Assembly: GCA_019633425.1 (NCBI GenBank)
Contig: WSUB01000107.1
Span: forward strand, 1 to 64,000
Source: Tulasnella sp. 424
Lineage: Eukaryota > Basidiomycota > Agaricomycetes > Cantharellales > Tulasnellaceae
DNA: 64,000 nt
Direction: 5' to 3'
Both the position numbers and the translations under genes were made by a program. Of this stretch, positions 58,513-64,000 are shown in pieces (position 1 is the stretch's first letter; each line of letters opens with the position of its first letter). The notes beneath the pieces were generated by a model. It was not told the origin of the DNA and did not search any database. It saw nothing but the letters and a program-made list of their open reading frames with translations.

Positions 58513-61500
58513 TTATCGCTTTGAGTAGCGCAAGAACCGAGAAGCTAGGATAGTGACAATAACGTTGAAGCCTAAGGGTGTTCCATCGTGAGTGACTATA
58601 CTTACACGTGACTGATGCGGCTCGACTCACCAAAGAACGCAAAGACAATGCCCAAATCCCTCCAACGGTTGGCGTAATCCATATTCAGACCGTTGAAGAA
58701 TTCGTTTCCAACCTTGTACTCGCAATATTGGCACTGTGACGTCGCGTTGGGGTTTTGCAGGTAGCCACCAAATGAATCGACGAAGTTGCTAGCCCAGGCT
58801 TCGCAGGTCTGTCCGGATGGTGGATCGAATACCGCAAACTCGTCGTCTCGGCAGAAGATAGGCAGACCCCTGTGTTCCAAGACGGCTCATTAATACCGAC
58901 CACCAGACGCTGCTTTTTTGCCGGACTTACTGGAGTTCAGTAACGACAAGCCCTGAAACGATACGAGTGAAGGGGCTAAGCTCGTACAGCCAGGACCTCC
59001 AGAACTTGCCCATGTTCCCGTAGGGGATTGTCACTCCCGAGAAAGTGAAGAGAATGACGGTCAGAGGCATGTTGGTCAACACCGCGAAAGTGACGTTCGG
59101 CGAAAGCGCGCCGACTGCTTGTGCCAAAGTGACACCGAACAGCTCGGTGGCGATGAGCATGAGGAGGTAGTATCCAGATCCTGCTGAGCCAGTTGAGCCT
59201 TGCCCGAGACCCAGAGGGAAGTACTGGAAATCATTTGATAAGCAAAATTACTTGCACTCGCCTCAGCCTCAAACTCACCATGAGAACCCAGTACAGAATG
59301 GCAGACACTGAGAGACAAGAAAAGCTGTCAATATCCTGCTCCGGGCAACGGTCAGACTCAGCTCACCAATTGACCAAGGGGTCTCGGCCAGGATTTGACC
59401 AGTGGCGAATACGATTGGGCTGTACATTTTGCTGGACGCTTCCCGAATGAAAATCATGCGGTTAATGATGAAGGCCGGGACGATTTGGTAGAACACGAAA
59501 GATGGTATAAACGTTGCCCAGAAGATCTATAGGTGGGAATATCAGTACCGTTAACCGAAGAGAGCAAAGAACACTTACTGCGAAAATCCGGTATTGGAGG
59601 TCCCGTACGCTTGTTCCGAGATTCAAGAATGCCAGGGAAATGAAGAGCGAGAGGAAAATATGAACGAAAAGACGGGTCCAAGTGTAATCCGGATTGCGCC
59701 ACAAGGCCAGAAGGGATCGCTTGACAACTACTTGAAGTTGGTAAAGGATTGGCGTGGCATCTGAAACAGCTTGTGGTTAGATCTGTCGTCATAGGCATGA
59801 CGCGGCTGCAGGGACTCACAAGTCGTTGGCTTGGCTGTCTCTTCAATACTCTTCGTAACACCCTCGGCCTTCAACTCCTCGATTTCACGCTTCAGCGTTT
59901 CAAACTCGGGAGACTCGAGCCAAATGTCCTTCCAATCCTGTGGACCGATTCTTGGACGGCTTCCAGCACCGATAGCCTCGAGCATGAACTCGGCCGGGTT
60001 CTGGTCATCAGGGCAGTCTGCTCCATTTCGGGCGAGATACTCGCGAAGGATCTTCGAGTCTGGACCAATGTCACCAAAGTAAACCGTCTCTCCGCCCTTC
60101 TCCAAGAGAAGCAATCTGTCGAAGTTCTCGAAAAGCATGGGGGAAGGCTGATGAATGGTGCAGATGATCGATTGGCCGGCGGCAGCGAGTTTCCGGAGGA
60201 AACGAACGAGATTGAAGGCGGATTGGGCGTCCAGACCACTGGTGGGCTCGTCAAGGAAGAGGAGTGCCTTTGGACGAGACGCAAGTTCCACTCCAATCGT
60301 TAGACGTTTACGGGCTAAAGGTTGCTGAGATTAGCATCCGCCAGCTCATAAAGTTCGAGATAACTGCCTTCGTACCTTCAACGCTAAGGGTCAACACAAC
60401 GGCCTCCGCAAAGTCCTGAAGCTCGAGGAGCTCAATGATTGACTCCACGTATTGGTCCTTCTCTTCCTTGGGAACACTATTCAAATCAATCCAAGTCAGC
60501 GCCGGATTTTGCAGCAAAGGGAATGGCATTCGTGACTGACGTGAAAGGCTGGCGCAAATAAGCCGAGAATCTCATAGCTTCGCGAACAGTCGCTGTGGGC
60601 TCGTGGACATCCATTTGTTCGGCTACGAGGTCCAGCTGTTCAGTATACAGCCATGTGAAACGGAATCCAATAACGTACCATAAGCGGTCTCGCGGGCAAA
60701 TGACGTGCTCAGCGGGCGACCTTCCAACAAAATCTCCCCACTAATCACACCGATGTTCTTCCTCTGGGCCAACACGTCCAAGGCGGTAGTCTTGCCAGCA
60801 CCACTGGCACCCATAAGGGCGACGAGCTGTCCACTCTTGACGTATCCGGTAACGTCGTGAAGAAGTCGGCGGGTTCCTCCAGGTACGGGAACCACGTAGT
60901 TGACATCCTTCCAAGTGAGGGTCTTGCCACGCTGGAAGCCGGCGTCCTTGCCAATATCCTCCTTGTTTTGAGTTGCGCGTTCCTTAAGGCGTTCGTTGAG
61001 GGCCTTGGTTTCCTTGTCTTCCTTGACGAAGATCTGGGCGCCACCCATTCCACCGAACTGCAGCGCGAAAGGCCGTGATGAGCATCATTGTGGAAGGGCT
61101 AGCATAATTCAAATGACTTACGTGGACCTTCTCCATCGTGATGAACTGAGTGATCTGGAAGAAGAAGAACAATCCGACCAAGACAACAAAGCTTCGCCTC
61201 CAGAGATCGGCACTTGACAGTTGATAGCCGACGTCGATATAGTCAGTTCCGTGGACGACCGGCTGACCGGCACGAGCACCGAAGAACGTGCAGACTTGAT
61301 TGGGACCAAGTGTGTTGGGATAAAAGTCCTGGCCGGGTGCATTCCTGGGCGTGATATAGTCTCCATCGCAGATCATCTATAGGAAAAAAACAAAGCCAAA
61401 GTTAGCGGAGCTCGTAGTCACCAGTACAGTGCGATATCCACGTACATCGAGCTTGCCAAATTCGTTCTCCATAAGCCCGGAGAAAGTGTAGCCAATTGGA

Positions 61501-64000
61501 TCGATGTAGTACGCCCAGAACAGATAGCGACGCATGGAATCGAGAGGGATGAAATATCCGGCATACGAGAAGAGGTTGGGCAGGAGGAAAGCGGCAAGTC
61601 GGAAGGCCGAGTCGAAGCTTGGGCAGAGCACACCGATCGTTCGGAAGAAGCCTGAAGCGAATAAGATCCCCTGTTAGTGACTCAAATTGCCTTCAGAGAC
61701 AAGCAACGGTGCTCACCTTGCATGGTCAAGAACTCAAGGTAAACGAAGAGATGGAACGTAAAGAATGCGCCTGCAGTTCGTCGGAGACCAGACATGAAGT
61801 AGACAATGACGTCGAGGAGGAAGAATCGGACGGCAGAGAACGGGATATCTGCCAAGGTGTTTGCGATGGACAATGCACCGGGTCGGAAGAGCTTGTAACC
61901 GGTTTGCTTTAGGAAAGTCGGACGGGCGACCATTTGAGTAGGCATCTCGCCGAATGCTTGCCAACATGCCAGGACCATAACAGTAAACTAGGAGGAGCAC
62001 GAGCGATCTGGTCAGCGAATGAGCCTCCCCATGCAACGTCTTTGAAACTCACCATGACGGAACCCCTGGTGAAACCCCCACTCGTCGTGTCCGGCAGGTT
62101 CAAGTATGCGGTACCAGTGATAATAGCCAAACCAATAGCGATCACGAACGAGGTGACGAGTTCAAACCTGTCTTGGAGTTGGAGGAAAAACTGCCTCTTC
62201 GTCAAGATCCACACCTGAGCCATAAGTCCCAGGGTAAAAGGGCTGGTCGTGCCGGCGTTGCTCTTCTTGGCTTCCAAAACCGCGGTCTTGAAGTCCTCTT
62301 GTTCGCGGTTATCCTCTTTCGCGATGCGCATGCGATATTCCTCTCGCTCTTCCCTCATCGCCTGGTAGTACTTGCTGTTTCGGAACGCGGCCTCCAATTC
62401 TTCGGGGGTACTGGGAGGGTTCGCACCAGGTTGGGGTTGACGTTCGTTCGGGTCCGTGCAAGCGGTCAGGAAGTCGGCGGTCGCCTCTCGGGGCCTGTCC
62501 ATGTATCCCAGGTTGACGAAGTAAGAACGAGCGTCTTTGGCGGGACCGAAGTACACAGTGCGACCTTGGTCGATGACAAGAACTTTGTCGACAAGGTTGT
62601 AGATGTTCTCTCCAGCTTGGTATAGAGATACGAAAGTAGTTTGACCGAGAACGTCGGTGGCTACGCGCAGGCCTTTCACGAAGTCGAGCTAAGGGGAAAG
62701 CCAAAGTAAGTCCTCGATTCGTGTCACTCAAGTTCCAGGTTTCAAACTCACCGCTGTACTAGCGTCCAATCCTTTCGTCGAGTTGTCATAGCTGACGACA
62801 TGGGCACGAGTGGCCATCATCTCCAGGATACTAACACGCTTCCTCTCGCCGCCAGAGACACCTCGGACGAACTCGTTACCGACCAAGGTCTTCTTTGTGT
62901 GAGTGATGTTGAGCATCTTCAGCAAGGCGTTGAGAACCTCTTCGTTGAAAGCTTTGCCGGTGATGCCGGGAAGACGGGAACGTTTGCCGGGGGTCTTAGC
63001 AGCCAACGCAAATTCGAGGGTTTGCTCGACCGTAAGAGTAGGGATGTGGATGTCGTCTATCGCGGTTGAAATAGTTAGCGGAATATTCAATGCCAATACG
63101 CTAAACCAAACACACCTTCGCCGTTGTAGACGGTTTCACCACTGTATGTGTGAGACATCTCCTCTGAATCGATTCCAGCATAGCGAACGTCCCCTGTTAC
63201 TTTGGCATAGGAACCTCGCTGATTAGCGATAACCTTGAGGAAGGTGCTACATCCGGATCCAGGAACGCCGAGAACCAAGCAAATCTCGCCGGGCTGAGGA
63301 TGCGGTTGCGTCGATCAGCGAATGATTGCAGCCGGGATCAACAGAGATCCCGTACCTTTAAAGCGCCATCAAAGTTCTGTAAGATTGGGCGTGTTGGTGG
63401 CTAGAGAAAACGAATGAAAAGGTGATGAGGACAGCTCGGATCTGGTAGCAAAGCCAGACGAAAACTTACGCCGCTTCCGAATTTCTGTTGAAAGAGTGAA
63501 AGAGGGTAAAATAGTGGATATGAAAGGGTTCCCCAAATGGCATCTGAGAAAGAGAGAAAGATGAGACGTCAAGGCATTCCTTGGTTATCACATTCGACTT
63601 ACGAGGAAGACTTCGGACGAAGAACTGAAATCGAGAAGAAAATAATTAGACGACCGCTACCATAACCAGTCCCACCCAAGAATATACTTACTTTCGAACC
63701 GGTATCTGGGACCTCGACGGTCAGGTCTTCCCAGACAACCCCGACGTGCTTGTGGCGAACACCATGGGCAGTGTGGGCATCATGCGAAGACTGAAAGTAC
63801 TCTCGCAGGTTGAACGCCCCCTCTTGGCCATTCTTTTCCAAATCTATTGTCCCTTTGTTCAGGGAGTGTTGGGTGAGAACGCGCTCAAGTTTTGCGAATT
63901 CGCGTTTTGCGCCCTCGATGTCGACGTGGTGTTCAGGTGTCGAGTCACCGTTGCTGCCATCGTTGTCGGGGTCCTGAGTTGGCCAGATACCGTCGAAGCT
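58513..64000 (-). CDS. PDR-type full-size ABC transporter (ABCG), 5' end outside window
   Basis: The gene order NBD1-TMD1-NBD2-TMD2 reads right to left. An N-terminal part ([13 protein letters not shown], near 63740) precedes NBD1 with the PDR-type Walker [13 protein letters not shown] (near 63265), signature [11 protein letters not shown] (62850) and the Walker B-like [13 protein letters not shown]1 follows. NBD2 has Walker [20 protein letters not shown] (60800) and [20 protein letters not shown] (60240). TMD2 has an extracellular loop with several Cys. The last exon ends RFLRYSKR with TAA at 58515-58513. Many short introns. The family pumps hydrophobic drugs and metabolites out through the plasma membrane. 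The start lies beyond 64000. Confidence 0.93.

Overview
The window looks like nuclear DNA of a filamentous basidiomycete, probably an agaricomycete. Nearly every gene is split by short GT-AG introns of about 50-60 nt, and there are no operons. Gene content fits: an Fhl1-type FHA/forkhead factor, PEX12, HBS1, eS25, a single-exon F-box protein, two P450s, a Tri5-like terpene synthase and a PDR-type ABC transporter. No species can be named from sequence alone. Exon junctions were read by eye from splice signals and reading frame; outer gene limits are firmer than most internal junctions.

Left part (1-9.5 kb): GGCGCC-containing inverted repeats, a CCTAA pentamer repeat, an unrecognised intron-rich gene (minus, about 0.9-2.24 kb), an array of diverged exon-like units (3.3-5.3 kb), a cluster of GGGGACGC motifs (5.56-6.2 kb), then the FHL1-like gene (6458-9514). 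From 9.9 to 15.0 kb lie two tandem paralogous regulators with an unusual four-cysteine zinc-cluster-like start. From 15 to 20.5 kb the DNA is gene-poor: a tRNA-Ala(UGC) gene whose intron holds a 17-nt tandem duplication, a 622-bp Mutator-like non-autonomous element with long terminal inverted repeats and 9-bp target duplications, and a 250-bp dispersed repeat.

Middle (20.5-35.2 kb): mostly housekeeping genes. These are a secreted six-hairpin glycosidase, PEX12, an F-box protein, a P450, HBS1 with a SLASLA-repeat linker, and a UPF0303/YBR137W-type protein.

Right part (36.1-64 kb): this reads like a specialised-metabolism neighbourhood. In order it holds a Tri5-like sesquiterpene synthase, a UDP-glycosyltransferase, a divergently transcribed P450, a second related UDP-glycosyltransferase, an MFS transporter, the housekeeping gene for eS25, two more MFS transporters from a 2.85-kb tandem duplication (one containing an assembly gap), a small conserved-looking protein, an FAD amine oxidase and a PDR-type ABC transporter cut by the window edge. 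The inferred logic is: make a terpene skeleton, oxidise it, glycosylate it, export it. This is my main candidate for an undescribed system. The product is unknown and cluster membership is not proven by sequence alone.
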